This document shows positions 8,701 to 15,623 of a stretch of 25,099 nucleotides of DNA, piece after piece. The translations under genes and the position numbers were made by a program. The stretch covers positions 1 to 25,099 of the forward strand of contig JAQVID010000003.1 in assembly GCA_028695865.1 (NCBI GenBank). Direction: 5' to 3'. Below the pieces are notes generated by a model, which saw only the letters and a list, made by a program, of their open reading frames with translations, was not told where the DNA came from and ran no database searches. This DNA comes from Thermoguttaceae bacterium (GTDB lineage Bacteria > Planctomycetota > Planctomycetia > Pirellulales > Thermoguttaceae). Each line of letters starts with the position of its first letter. Position 1 is the first letter of the stretch.

Positions 8701-10311
8701 AGCACCAGCCCGGGAACCGTTTTTCATCACAAACCGGTCACCCTGAACATTCCAACGTTTGACCGTGTTTGCCCCTTCCAACCGACCATTACGCAAATTT
8801 CCGCTCGTATGCTTCCCAGCGATGGCGAAAATCGCAAACGGTTCGCCCACCAGCTTGCATGTTGTGATACGTTCGCCTTCCTCGACGGAGGCGATATGAT
8901 TCCCCTTGGGCAGGAAGCGGCCATCCGGGATTGGATTTCCGTATTCCAGCGACTGCCGCGTCAACCCTTTTCCACGTATATACCGAATACCGATTCCAAA
9001 GAAGAAGGAAAAAGCAAGTCTTTGCAACCTGTCGTCTTGCGATGGTTGCAGACTGCCGATGCAACTTGGGGATATATGGTAAACGATTCACCCTTTCACA
9101 CGAATGTATCCCTTGTGATAAAACATCGTTTGGGTGCCGAAATTGAAATCATCAGTGGAGCGTTTAACGTTAACGATCCCAAACACGATCCCGGTACGCT
9201 TACCTGGTCTTTGTCGCTTCGTCCTTATGATCTTGTCGCGTTTCGCCTAAACGATCCTGGTGCCCTGTTTTTAACAGTTGATGTCATGCGTCCTGACGAA
9301 ATTTGCGGACCCGAAGGAACGCTGATTACCGCCGTGAATAATTATGTCGATCGAATGTTGCTTGCCCGCGCAGGGATCGAAACAAAAATTGCCAATGGAA
9401 GTTTCGAATCTCCTGTCGCCCCTGTTCAAACACAAGTACCGCCAACCGAAAAATCGAAAACGGTACTCGGAATTGATGTTCCTAAATTGAATTTGTTAAA
9501 AGCTCCTTTTGGCGGGGCGGCCCAAAATGCAAAATCGGATACCCAAAAAGCACCTTCGAATACCGATCCCGCGGAAACTTCCATGTTTGCCGGATGGAAA
9601 CAGTATGGAGATTCCTCGTTTCAGGCCGTACTTGATCCAACGGTTCACCGACACGGGAACTACAGCATGAAACTGACCAGTGCCTCGGGTGCCGGTTCGC
9701 TTGTTTCTGATCATGTTGAATACGACGGAACCGGGCGGCTGTGTCTGCAACTGTCGTTTGGAATTCCACGCGGCGCCGCGTCCCTCCCGCTGAACATTGC
9801 CCTGACCGGACGGTATGGCAATGCGCCTTATAATCGACAGTTGACAATTGGCCCGACCCTGCTGGCCAAAGCAGCGCGGCTCGCGGAAAAACAACAGGGT
9901 GGCACCGCGGAAAACATGGTCTGGATTGAAGACGTTATTCTTTTTGATCGCTTGCCTCTCGACCGACTTGAAGACATATCCCTCCGTTTTGACATGCTTG
10001 GACCCGGTACGGTGTGGGTTGACAATATCAAGCTTTATAAATTTGCGTTTGCCGAATCGGAACAAAAAGAGATTGTGACCCTTGCGGCGGAAATTGAAAA
10101 GGCGGTGGAACAGGATCGCGTAGGCGACACAATAACCATGCTCGATAATTATTGGTCAAAACTTTTGGCGAAACAGATTCCGGCCGGCTCACCCCTTTTG
10201 GCCAATGTTCCGAAACGACCCAACCAAAAAACACCGGCTCCTGTCGAGGAGAAGAAAGAAGAACCTCCCAAACAGGCAAAAGGCTTTTTCGAGCGAATCT
10301 TTTCGCGTTGA
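5782..10311 (+). CDS. Large secreted glycoside-hydrolase-like protein (family 10 glycosylhydrolase-like, GHL10 type)
   Basis: A 1509-residue exported protein. The ATG at 5782 is chosen because AGGA lies 9 nt upstream and a classic signal peptide follows (basic start, hydrophobic CFILFLLFAWG, cleavage after AYA). A TTG at 5746 would add 12 residues but lacks such a site. Residues about 30-600 look like beta-rich, all-extracellular modules I cannot name. About 611-920 resembles the TIM-barrel domain of the bacterial 'family 10 glycosylhydrolase-like' group: YDRLVLSVYADGS, LVPLLNF, a segment HYNILNPIVQRAVFDVIKEL, then PGIALEIS and LPDD. E in GIALEIS is a candidate catalytic residue (inference). 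About 1195-1440 resembles a carbohydrate-binding jelly roll, with ANGSFESP, GWKQYG, GNYSMKL and VWVDNIKLY. The C-terminus is a short helical and Lys/Pro-rich tail. It is a stand-alone gene with convergent MATE downstream. Substrate and activity are unknown. Confidence 0.8.
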   Translation: MRGQGCPKEKNRNRTARIFPRGSCFILFLLFAWGTQIFPLSAYAQEQTLFHPGNLRLNFTWCSEEPELWNGEIFLSAGGFSQSVILGKDPTNPQTFSFETASQGKITFCTTRQNIFCGVQTTVHAQLNATLTVNLRNPRWKEGISRSMMLSDLVRGPVYVPFDNKENGLLIERVVGDDLPVWVTSDSANATSGGLPSLVFEQGDTMRVAVFPRTAHYAGEEGLLLTARLVRSEQPQTELWSQVLQIPVPSPKTQYDFLVTLPNMAGPFDLQLTLARKKQGFSLIPTRDAQKKLILAQRTIQGVIVPPVAAVGKASSREEVEPSFDMRNGLLETIDPTNPSWWKVFSRNPVFLGAKVPVKPDLFANQADPAQIGHEQKPLDSNPLQASLPTVLGQKAASPNFDILSKWKWSDFQIRLTPHKIGTGWGQWDALWQHSLGSGHLKTFDSQQMQYSSFAQLVPSGTDEVPWESYTIPVKEPGKPHLLEIEYLSHIPQKLGISIIEPSVSGGVFPNTIDSGLVVDDSPLSDVTPNRVLNHQILFWPKTKAPMILIMNRDRNHPAVFGRIRLYRAKDEPASSSRSQQGRSFAAFMTRPTFADQFSAPRVPSPIGVAGADDWNTFYAGLDRTTNYLQAAGYDRLVLSVYADGSTLYPSKLLCPTPKFDSGVFLTRGEDPVRKDVLELAARLFDRRRLTLVPLLNFNSPLPALEEYYRRTVNEGNAARIRLAEGIYWTGPEGRRFIDARASATGTGPHYNILNPIVQRAVFDVIKELAVRYSRHPSVPGIALEISAGNFAHLPDDIYYGMDDTTFAKFMNETNLQKRINQLPAGEKTNQIQSRLQALLASSGMERYRIRAQFINDLCRQEWLKWRAQTLYRFYHEVRVQLATIRPDFNLWLVGTDMFDGLQSRTSLYPTLASTTDFAAVLQNIGIAPELFDADPLLTLLRPGQIDLNADLPGQIVPLELDTPDCIKLFSHNSTSPGTVFHHKPVTLNIPTFDRVCPFQPTITQISARMLPSDGENRKRFAHQLACCDTFAFLDGGDMIPLGQEAAIRDWISVFQRLPRQPFSTYIPNTDSKEEGKSKSLQPVVLRWLQTADATWGYMVNDSPFHTNVSLVIKHRLGAEIEIISGAFNVNDPKHDPGTLTWSLSLRPYDLVAFRLNDPGALFLTVDVMRPDEICGPEGTLITAVNNYVDRMLLARAGIETKIANGSFESPVAPVQTQVPPTEKSKTVLGIDVPKLNLLKAPFGGAAQNAKSDTQKAPSNTDPAETSMFAGWKQYGDSSFQAVLDPTVHRHGNYSMKLTSASGAGSLVSDHVEYDGTGRLCLQLSFGIPRGAASLPLNIALTGRYGNAPYNRQLTIGPTLLAKAARLAEKQQGGTAENMVWIEDVILFDRLPLDRLEDISLRFDMLGPGTVWVDNIKLYKFAFAESEQKEIVTLAAEIEKAVEQDRVGDTITMLDNYWSKLLAKQIPAGSPLLANVPKRPNQKTPAPVEEKKEEPPKQAKGFFERIFSR

Positions 10312-10388
10312 GTCGAAAGAGAAAGCCGCCGGATTTTACGGAGTCTTTATTCTGCTTTTGCCGCTACTTGCGCATGACGCGCTGCATG

Positions 10389-10414
10389 TCAGATTGGTCG
10401 GTCAGATTGGTCGG
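10389..10414. repeat. 13-bp perfect tandem duplication at the 3' end of the MATE gene
   Basis: TCAGATTGGTCGG occurs twice head to tail (10389-10401 and 10402-10414). The left copy contains the stop codon of the MATE gene on the minus strand. Since 13 is not a multiple of three, the duplication decides which stop is used and gives the C-terminus SDQSDRPI. Confidence 0.9.
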
Positions 10415-11768
10415 ACTCTTTTAAATCATCAACGATAATGGGCCGCTGCCAGCGATTACGTCGCAGATAAATAAAACCTGCCATGATCTGAATGAGCGAT
10501 GCGCCAGGCGCGGCAAGCCCGATAAGCCAAAGATTGCCGTTGAGCCAAATGCCAAAAAGCCAGGAAAGCGGAAGTCGAATGAGGAGAGCCGAAATAATTC
10601 CATTGACCATGACGAATCGGGTTCGTCCGCAACCGTTGAAAAAACCAATTTGACAAAATACAAAAGCGACAAGAATATAATCGAAGCAAAAGCCGGACAT
10701 GTAAAGTGAACCGGCTTCCACAACGGCGTCTCCAGCGCCGAAAAGTCGCATGATTGTACCGGGACAAAGCAGGGCCCAAAGAAAAAAAGGAAGCGTGAAT
10801 ACAAGGGAAAGAAAAATACCCAGATAGAACGCGCTTTTCGCCCGGTCTGTCTGGCGGGCACCGATATTCTGTGCAACGAGCGCGGCAAGTGCCATGGAGA
10901 ACGAAACCGAGGGGAGCATGGCGAACATGGTAAATCGCCCGCCAATGCCAACGGCTGCGGTCGCGGTTACTCCAAAAGAATTGACAATGGCCGCAATGAA
11001 TAAAAAGGAAAAACCGGTTAAAACATCCTGAACGGTAACCGGAAAGCCAAGTCGGCAAATCGTTGGAACTTTCTTCCAATATATTTTGAAACTTCGCAAG
11101 GCAAAGTCGAACATGAATCCGGTTCGCTTCAAATAGACGATGGCAAAAAGTACACTGGCCAGTTGCGACAAGACTGTTGCCGCGGCGGCTCCAATCACGC
11201 CCCAACCAAACCACCCAATAAAGAGCAAATCCGCGATAACATTCAATACACAAGCGATAGTAATAAAATAAAGAGGATTTTTTGAATCGCCCAGCCCGCG
11301 AAGAATCGCGCTAATCGCGTTGTAGCCAAACACGACGATATTGCCAAGTGCGCAAACCAGAACATATTGTTTTGTCTTGAGAAAAGCTTCCGGCGGAACT
11401 TGGAGTATTCGCAAAAACGGATCAATGGCGACAAACATGACGATCGTCAAAACAACGGAAACGACCGAGAAAAGCGTAAGAATTGTACTGATCGTTTCGA
11501 GTGCGTCCTGCTGGCGTCCGGCTCCAATATATTGCGACATGAGAATTGTCCCGCCCAAGGTCATTCCCCCGGCTATGCGAATGATGAGCATCGTCATTTG
11601 GGCCCCGAGCGAAACGGCGGCTATGCTGTCGTCAGGTTCATACCATCCGATAATGATCATATCGACCGCGCCGAACATCGCCTGAATAAAATTCGCAAGG
11701 AGAAACGGCATGGCAAAAACGATAAGCGTTTTGACAATATTTCCTTTAAGCAGATCAACCTGATCCAT
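10389..11768 (-). CDS. MATE family efflux transporter
   Basis: A 459-residue polytopic protein of the multidrug and toxin extrusion family, which exports organic cations or drugs in exchange for Na+ or H+. Family features are the N-terminal segment LLKGNIVKTLIVFAMPFLL, the helix with FGAVDMIIIGWY, the GGTILMSQYIGAGRQ segment, and about 12 hydrophobic helices in two halves. The start at 11768 is preferred because AGGAG lies about 11 nt upstream. An ATG at 11819 in the same frame would add 17 residues and overlap the upstream gene by 37 nt, but has no ribosome binding site. The gene begins 14 nt after the stop of the TraB-like gene, so the two probably share a transcript. The C-terminus is shaped by a 13-bp tandem duplication. 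MATE membership is firm; subgroup (NorM or DinF type) and substrate are not determined. Confidence 0.95.
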   Translation of the reverse strand: MDQVDLLKGNIVKTLIVFAMPFLLANFIQAMFGAVDMIIIGWYEPDDSIAAVSLGAQMTMLIIRIAGGMTLGGTILMSQYIGAGRQQDALETISTILTLFSVVSVVLTIVMFVAIDPFLRILQVPPEAFLKTKQYVLVCALGNIVVFGYNAISAILRGLGDSKNPLYFITIACVLNVIADLLFIGWFGWGVIGAAAATVLSQLASVLFAIVYLKRTGFMFDFALRSFKIYWKKVPTICRLGFPVTVQDVLTGFSFLFIAAIVNSFGVTATAAVGIGGRFTMFAMLPSVSFSMALAALVAQNIGARQTDRAKSAFYLGIFLSLVFTLPFFLWALLCPGTIMRLFGAGDAVVEAGSLYMSGFCFDYILVAFVFCQIGFFNGCGRTRFVMVNGIISALLIRLPLSWLFGIWLNGNLWLIGLAAPGASLIQIMAGFIYLRRNRWQRPIIVDDLKESDQSDRPI

Positions 11769-11782
11769 AAACTCGGGTTCTC

Positions 11783-12892
11783 CTACGGCTTCATGTTCCA
11801 AGCCTGAATCCACTGGCATGACTCGAATTGAAAACCGTATTCCGTTTGAAGTCGGACAATAAAATCAGGAAGGTGTGCCGCACCATAGAAGACGGCAATT
11901 TGTACTTTGCCCGCGTCAAGTTCACGACGTATTCGGTCAAGTACAACGCTGTTTCGGGCTTCTATAAGACTCTTTTGCCCCACGGAGGCTTTGTCGATCG
12001 ACATCTGGTTGGCCAGTTCCCGGGCTGCCATTCTTCGGAGCGTCATTTGGCGATTTTTCGAAAAAAGAACCGCGGCCAAAACAGGGAATTCTTTTCCTTG
12101 ACCCTGTTCAAGAAACGAAGCAAGGAACTCGTCGATGAGTGTATCGATATCGTCGCCTTTGAGAATTTCTTTGAGAAGCGTTTCGTTGTCCATGTCGCAA
12201 TGAACCATGTTTTTCCGGGAATAATCAATGGCGACCAGTTGCGAAGTCAGGCCCAGCGTATCGCACATCAGCTTCTGTGCCGCTCCGATGATAATAAACG
12301 GAGACCGCTGGATTCGTTTGGCGGAAGACTCTTTTGACTCCTGAACTGGTTCATCAGATTTATTTGTCTTGTCGGCTTTTTTTTCTTTTTTGGCAAGGAG
12401 CGCCTGGGCATCGGCGTTTTTTTCTGTGACAAGCTCGAAGAGAACCATTTCGTATTCACCCAAACGGCGATCCAGTTCGCGGTAATAATCGGAATCGGCG
12501 AAATGAATTGCTCCGACGAGATAAACGTGCGCTGTTTTGTTATTTTGTGTTCGGGAAAGCGTTACGATTGATGTTTGGAGCGAAAGCGGCAAGCCTTTTG
12601 GCGTGGTCTCAAGCTTAATGTAAAGCTTTTGTGCCTGATTTGCGATTTCCTTCCTCAATTCGGCATGGCTTTCAGACGTGTTTTGTGTGCCGGACCGAGT
12701 ACGGCTGTTTTCTCCCAAGACTTGGGGGGATAAAAGAAAAAGGCCGGAGCAGACCACGGAAAGAAGGAGGATATTCCGCATCCATCGCACCGGATTTACC
12801 TTTTGAGTATCATGAACGAGTACTTGTTTTGAGGGAGTAAGGCGGCAGCGCGTCCGCCTGGACCAAGTGTATGTCGTGCAGAACCGTTTCAT
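11783..12892 (-). CDS. TraB/PrgY/GumN-family protein, membrane-anchored or exported
   Basis: A 369-residue protein of the TraB (GumN, Tiki-like) family, thought to be metal-dependent proteases or related envelope proteins. The family's two paired motifs are visible: VYLVGAIHFADSDYY near residue 125 and FYGAAHLPD near the C-terminus, each giving a G-x2-H signature. A Lys/Glu-rich low-complexity stretch (about 165-195) interrupts the N-terminal half. The ATG at 12892 has GGAG 7 nt upstream and gives a basic 36-residue leader before the hydrophobic segment ILLLSVVCSGLFLL. The inner ATG at 12781 would give a standard signal peptide but has a poor ribosome binding site. A terminator after dnaK lies just upstream, so this gene needs its own promoter within about 45 nt. 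The MATE gene follows 14 nt after it. Biological role here is unknown. Confidence 0.85.
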   Translation of the reverse strand: MKRFCTTYTWSRRTRCRLTPSKQVLVHDTQKVNPVRWMRNILLLSVVCSGLFLLSPQVLGENSRTRSGTQNTSESHAELRKEIANQAQKLYIKLETTPKGLPLSLQTSIVTLSRTQNNKTAHVYLVGAIHFADSDYYRELDRRLGEYEMVLFELVTEKNADAQALLAKKEKKADKTNKSDEPVQESKESSAKRIQRSPFIIIGAAQKLMCDTLGLTSQLVAIDYSRKNMVHCDMDNETLLKEILKGDDIDTLIDEFLASFLEQGQGKEFPVLAAVLFSKNRQMTLRRMAARELANQMSIDKASVGQKSLIEARNSVVLDRIRRELDAGKVQIAVFYGAAHLPDFIVRLQTEYGFQFESCQWIQAWNMKP

Positions 12893-12937
12893 GAAAATGC
12901 TCCGGCGGGCAGGACCATATTACAGGCCCGTTCCGTA

Positions 12938-12969
12938 TAAAAAGAAACGCCGGAACCAATGGCTCCGGC
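12938..12969 (-). terminator. Intrinsic terminator of dnaK
   Basis: On the minus strand GCCGGAGCC-ATT-GGTTCCGGC forms a nine-pair stem with one G-T pair and a 3-nt loop, followed by GTTTCTTTTTAT. It lies 17 nt after the dnaK stop and before the TraB-like gene, separating the two transcripts. Confidence 0.85.
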
Positions 12970-12986
12970 ATGGCGATTCAAACATG

Positions 12987-14906
12987 TCAGTTCTTCACTT
13001 CGAACTCGGCGTCGATGGCGTCGTCTTCGCTTTTATCTCCCGAAGAAGACTGGGCTCCCGGTTGCGACCCTCCCGCGGCTCCCGCCTGACCCGCGCTCTG
13101 CGCCGCTTCGTAAAGAGCCTTGCTCATGGCGTGCGACGTTTGTTCCAAATCGCTTAACGCCGATTTGATCTTGTCCACGTCCTCTGTTCCGCAAGCTTCT
13201 TTGGTTCGCTTGATCGCGTCGTTCAAGGCAACCTTGTCTTCCGGACGCAGTTTCGCGTCATGCTCCTTGAGCATCTTTTCCAGTTCGAAGCACATCGATT
13301 CGGCCCGATTCTTCGTCTCGATCAACTCGCGACGCTTCTTGTCTTCGTCCGCGTGCAATTCCGCGTCTTGTCGCATCTTCTCGATCTCTGTTTCTGACAG
13401 GCCGGACGATTGCTCAATTCGAATCTTCTGTTCCTTCTGTGTTCCCAAATCTTTCGCCTTAACGTTCAAAATACCATTGGCGTCAAGATCGAAAGTTACT
13501 TCGATCTGCGGAATACCTCGCGGTGCCGGAGGAATGTCTTCCAAATTGAACTGGCCCAGAAGCCGGTTGGCCGATGCCATTTCACGTTCACCCTGATAGA
13601 CCTTGATCGTAACCGCGGTCTGGTTGTCGTCGGCGGTACTGAAAATCTGCTTCTTGTCGGTCGGGATCGTCGTGTTCTTTTCGACCAGCTTTGTCATGAT
13701 TCCACCGAGTGTTTCAATACCCAGCGACAGGGGCGTTACATCCAGCAGGAGGACATCTTTTACCTCGCCCGCCAAAACACCGCCCTGAATCGCGGCACCC
13801 ACGGCGACCACTTCGTCAGGATTCACCCCCTTGTGCGGTTCCTTGCCAAAAAACTTCGCTACAGTTTCCTGCACCTTGGGAATTCGGGTTGAACCACCTA
13901 CAAGCACGACTTCGTCAATATCAGACGGCTGCAGTTTTGCGTCGGCCAGAGCCTGAGCAACAGGTCCTTTTGTCCGTTCGACTAAATGATCGACCATGCG
14001 TTCGAACTCGCTTCGCGTAAGCTTCATGAGCAAGTGCTTCGGACCAGTCGCGTCCGCCGTAATAAACGGCAGATTGATTTCCGTTGTCTGCGACGAACTC
14101 AGTTCCCGCTTGGCTTTTTCGGCGGCCTCTTGAAGTCGCTGAAGCGCCATGGCGTCTTTGCGAAGGTCAATTCCCTGCTTCTGCTGGAAATCGTCAGCGA
14201 TGTAATCGATCAAAACCTTGTCGAAATCGTCGCCGCCCAAATGGGTATCACCATTCGTACTGATTACTTCGAATACACCATCGGCAACCTTGAGTACGGA
14301 AACGTCGAACGTTCCACCACCCAGGTCGAAAACCACGATCTTCTGATTGATGTTCTTGTCAAGTCCGTAAGCAAGAGAAGCCGCGGTCGGTTCGTTCACG
14401 ATACGCATTACTTCCAGACCGGCGATTTGACCAGCGTCTTTCGTCGCTTGACGTTGAGCGTCATTGAAATAAGCCGGGACCGTAATGACCGCCTTGTTGA
14501 CCTTGTGTCCCAAGTAAGCTTCAGCCGCTTCTTTGAGCTTTCGAAGTGTCATTGCGGAAATCTCGCTCGGAGTGTAGGACTTGCCATCGACGTCAACCTT
14601 GACATAATCATCCGGACCTCCGACGACTTTATACGGAATCGTCTTTTCTTCCGAAGTCACTTCGTGATGCTTTCGCCCCATGAAACGCTTAATCGAAGCA
14701 ATCGTTCGGGCAGGATTGGTTACCGCCTGACGTTTAGCCGGTTCGCCGACAAGATTTTCCGCGTTATCCGTGAAGGCGATGACGCTAGGCGTCAACCGGT
14801 TGCCTTCGGCGTTCGGAATCACTTTGGCTTCCTTACCTTCCATTACCGCAACAACAGAGTTCGTTGTTCCCAAGTCAATACCAATAATCTTTTCGCCTTG
14901 TGCCAT
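12987..14906 (-). CDS. dnaK: Chaperone protein DnaK (Hsp70)
   Basis: A 639-residue cytosolic Hsp70, the ATP-driven chaperone that binds unfolded segments and works with DnaJ and GrpE. Diagnostic segments are GIDLGTTNSVVAVMEG at the N-terminus (phosphate loop 1), VPAYFNDAQRQATKDAG, the FDLGGGTFDVSVL signature near residue 195, VGGSTRIPKVQ near 340, and the linker VLLLDVTPLSLG that joins the ATPase to the substrate-binding domain. The C-terminal tail is Gly/Ala/Ser-rich and acidic (DAIDAEFEVKN), as in bacterial DnaK. Length is normal. AAGGAG lies about 10 nt before the ATG. No grpE, dnaJ or hrcA is beside it. The gene has its own terminator. Its leader contains a sigma-54-like promoter and an inverted repeat, described separately; no CIRCE sequence was found. 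Confidence 0.99.
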   Translation of the reverse strand: MAQGEKIIGIDLGTTNSVVAVMEGKEAKVIPNAEGNRLTPSVIAFTDNAENLVGEPAKRQAVTNPARTIASIKRFMGRKHHEVTSEEKTIPYKVVGGPDDYVKVDVDGKSYTPSEISAMTLRKLKEAAEAYLGHKVNKAVITVPAYFNDAQRQATKDAGQIAGLEVMRIVNEPTAASLAYGLDKNINQKIVVFDLGGGTFDVSVLKVADGVFEVISTNGDTHLGGDDFDKVLIDYIADDFQQKQGIDLRKDAMALQRLQEAAEKAKRELSSSQTTEINLPFITADATGPKHLLMKLTRSEFERMVDHLVERTKGPVAQALADAKLQPSDIDEVVLVGGSTRIPKVQETVAKFFGKEPHKGVNPDEVVAVGAAIQGGVLAGEVKDVLLLDVTPLSLGIETLGGIMTKLVEKNTTIPTDKKQIFSTADDNQTAVTIKVYQGEREMASANRLLGQFNLEDIPPAPRGIPQIEVTFDLDANGILNVKAKDLGTQKEQKIRIEQSSGLSETEIEKMRQDAELHADEDKKRRELIETKNRAESMCFELEKMLKEHDAKLRPEDKVALNDAIKRTKEACGTEDVDKIKSALSDLEQTSHAMSKALYEAAQSAGQAGAAGGSQPGAQSSSGDKSEDDAIDAEFEVKN

Positions 14907-15008
14907 AATTTAAATCTCCTTTTCGTATTTTTCATCCCTCGTAAGGGAAGTATATTATTTTTCCATGCCGGAGGCACCTCTTGGGCCTTCCGATGAGTCT
15001 ACTATAGA

Positions 15009-15025
15009 TGCAAACCTTGTGCCAA
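15009..15025 (-). promoter_or_regulatory. Sigma-54-type (-24/-12) promoter candidate for dnaK
   Basis: On the minus strand the sequence reads TTGGCAC-AAGGT-TTGCA. The GG and GC doublets are 10 nt apart, as in the RpoN consensus TGGCAC-N5-TTGCW, and all ten defining bases match. A start site would fall near 14999, giving a dnaK leader of about 93 nt. An overlapping TATAGT could instead serve the housekeeping sigma factor, but its -35 is poor. Confidence 0.45.
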
Positions 15026-15051
15026 ATAACGCAAAAATTTTCCTTGTCTGA

Positions 15052-15080
15052 TGCAACTCGTGATTCAAAAAAGAGTTGCA
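15052..15080. promoter_or_regulatory. Inverted repeat upstream of dnaK, possible operator or activator site
   Basis: TGCAACTC-N13-GAGTTGCA is a perfect 8-bp inverted repeat with a 13-nt spacer. It is centred about 43 nt upstream of the -24 part of the sigma-54-like element. The layout recalls the CIRCE operator, but the half-sites and spacer differ from TTAGCACTC-N9-GAGTGCTAA. Role as a protein-binding site is inferred. Confidence 0.5.
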
Positions 15081-15236
15081 ATGCGTTCGAATAGGCGCAC
15101 TTATTTCGAGAGTCAGGTTTTGGACCTGGGCATTTTCGCTTTTCTGCCATTTTGGCACCTCAAACACGGCAGAATATGGAAAAAAATATATTGCGCAACG
15201 GTATACAATATGCTCCGTGTTGTCTTGGGAGCGAAA

Positions 15237-15276
15237 GCCCCGTTTTGAACCGCTTTCCGAAGAAGGTAAACGGGGC
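15237..15276 (-). terminator. Probable terminator after the 66-residue membrane protein gene
   Basis: GCCCCGTTT and AAACGGGGC form a perfect 9-bp stem around a 22-nt loop; on the minus strand it is followed by TTTCGC. It lies 47 nt after the stop of the small gene. The loop is long and the T-run short, so efficiency is uncertain. Confidence 0.6.
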
Positions 15277-15323
15277 ATACCGCTAAAAAGAAGTTTTATT
15301 GCAGAAGAAAATCATGACAACTA

Positions 15324-15524
15324 TCAGCTAAACACCCTCCAAAGGCCCAAGGCTACACCAATCGCGATCCAAATGATGAACTTGAGAAGACGACTCACTA
15401 CCGCGTCTTCTTCGTCTTGCTCGCCTTGCAGTTGGGCGACTTTCCGCAAGGCTTCACGCTCCCGGTCGTCGGCGTCAGGCGAACCATAAGAATCTTGGCG
15501 AAAATATTCAGGTCGTTTGCCCAT
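15324..15524 (-). CDS. Small single-pass membrane protein, 66 residues
   Basis: A short protein of no family I recognise. The N-terminal two thirds are hydrophilic and charged (many Asp, Glu, Arg, Gln), and residues about 47-63 (FIIWIAIGVALGLWRVF) form one transmembrane helix near the C-terminus, a tail-anchor-like layout. It is probably real: AGGAG lies 8 nt before the ATG, a hairpin terminator follows the stop, and the ORF sits 99 nt downstream of, and on the same strand as, the GYF_2-domain membrane protein gene. The spacer between them holds AT-rich direct repeats with extra AAGGA motifs. Function is unknown. Confidence 0.7.
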   Translation of the reverse strand: MGKRPEYFRQDSYGSPDADDREREALRKVAQLQGEQDEEDAVVSRLLKFIIWIAIGVALGLWRVFS

Positions 15525-15532
15525 GGCGAAGA

Positions 15533-15585
15533 CTCCTTATATATCATAATATATCATACATCCTTATTATATATCATCTATCCTT
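15533..15585 (-). repeat. AT-rich direct repeats with three AAGGA motifs before the small membrane protein
   Basis: On the minus strand AAGGA followed by an AT-rich stretch with TGATATAT occurs at 15585 and 15565, and a third AAGGAG at 15538 is the presumed ribosome binding site. The spacings are about 20 and 27 nt. The pattern looks like a small tandem array that has multiplied the Shine-Dalgarno-like sequence. Confidence 0.6.
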
Positions 15586-15623
15586 ATGTATAAATGAATT
15601 GTGTTGTAGTGAAAGTACGGGTA

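Larger units (their letters stand above)
14907..15323. other. Intergenic region upstream of dnaK
   Basis: A 417-nt spacer without a convincing gene. From the dnaK side it holds the Shine-Dalgarno sequence, a TATAGT on the minus strand at 15001-15006 with a poor -35, a sigma-54-like element at 15009-15025, an 8-bp inverted repeat at 15052-15080, two short palindromes (CAGGT-N5-ACCTG near 15115-15130, and TGCCA-TTT-TGGCA at 15145-15157), and the terminator of the 66-residue protein gene at 15237-15276. Confidence 0.6.

Noticed and set aside
10312..10388. Terminator between the convergent secreted protein and MATE genes
   Set aside because: Only a three-pair CCG/CGG stem could be found; nothing convincing in this 77-nt gap.
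11769..11819. ATG at 11819 as the start of the MATE gene
   Set aside because: It lacks a ribosome binding site and would overlap the TraB-like gene by 37 nt; 11768 has AGGAG and gives the usual MATE N-terminus.
13986..14996. A 336-codon open frame opposite dnaK
   Set aside because: Long antisense frames opposite dnaK are well known artefacts of its codon pattern; the composition is not protein-like and dnaK itself is certain.
14907..15100. CIRCE operator (HrcA) before dnaK
   Set aside because: The inverted repeat found has different half-sites (GCAACTC against GCACTC) and a 13-nt spacer in place of 9, so it is not CIRCE.
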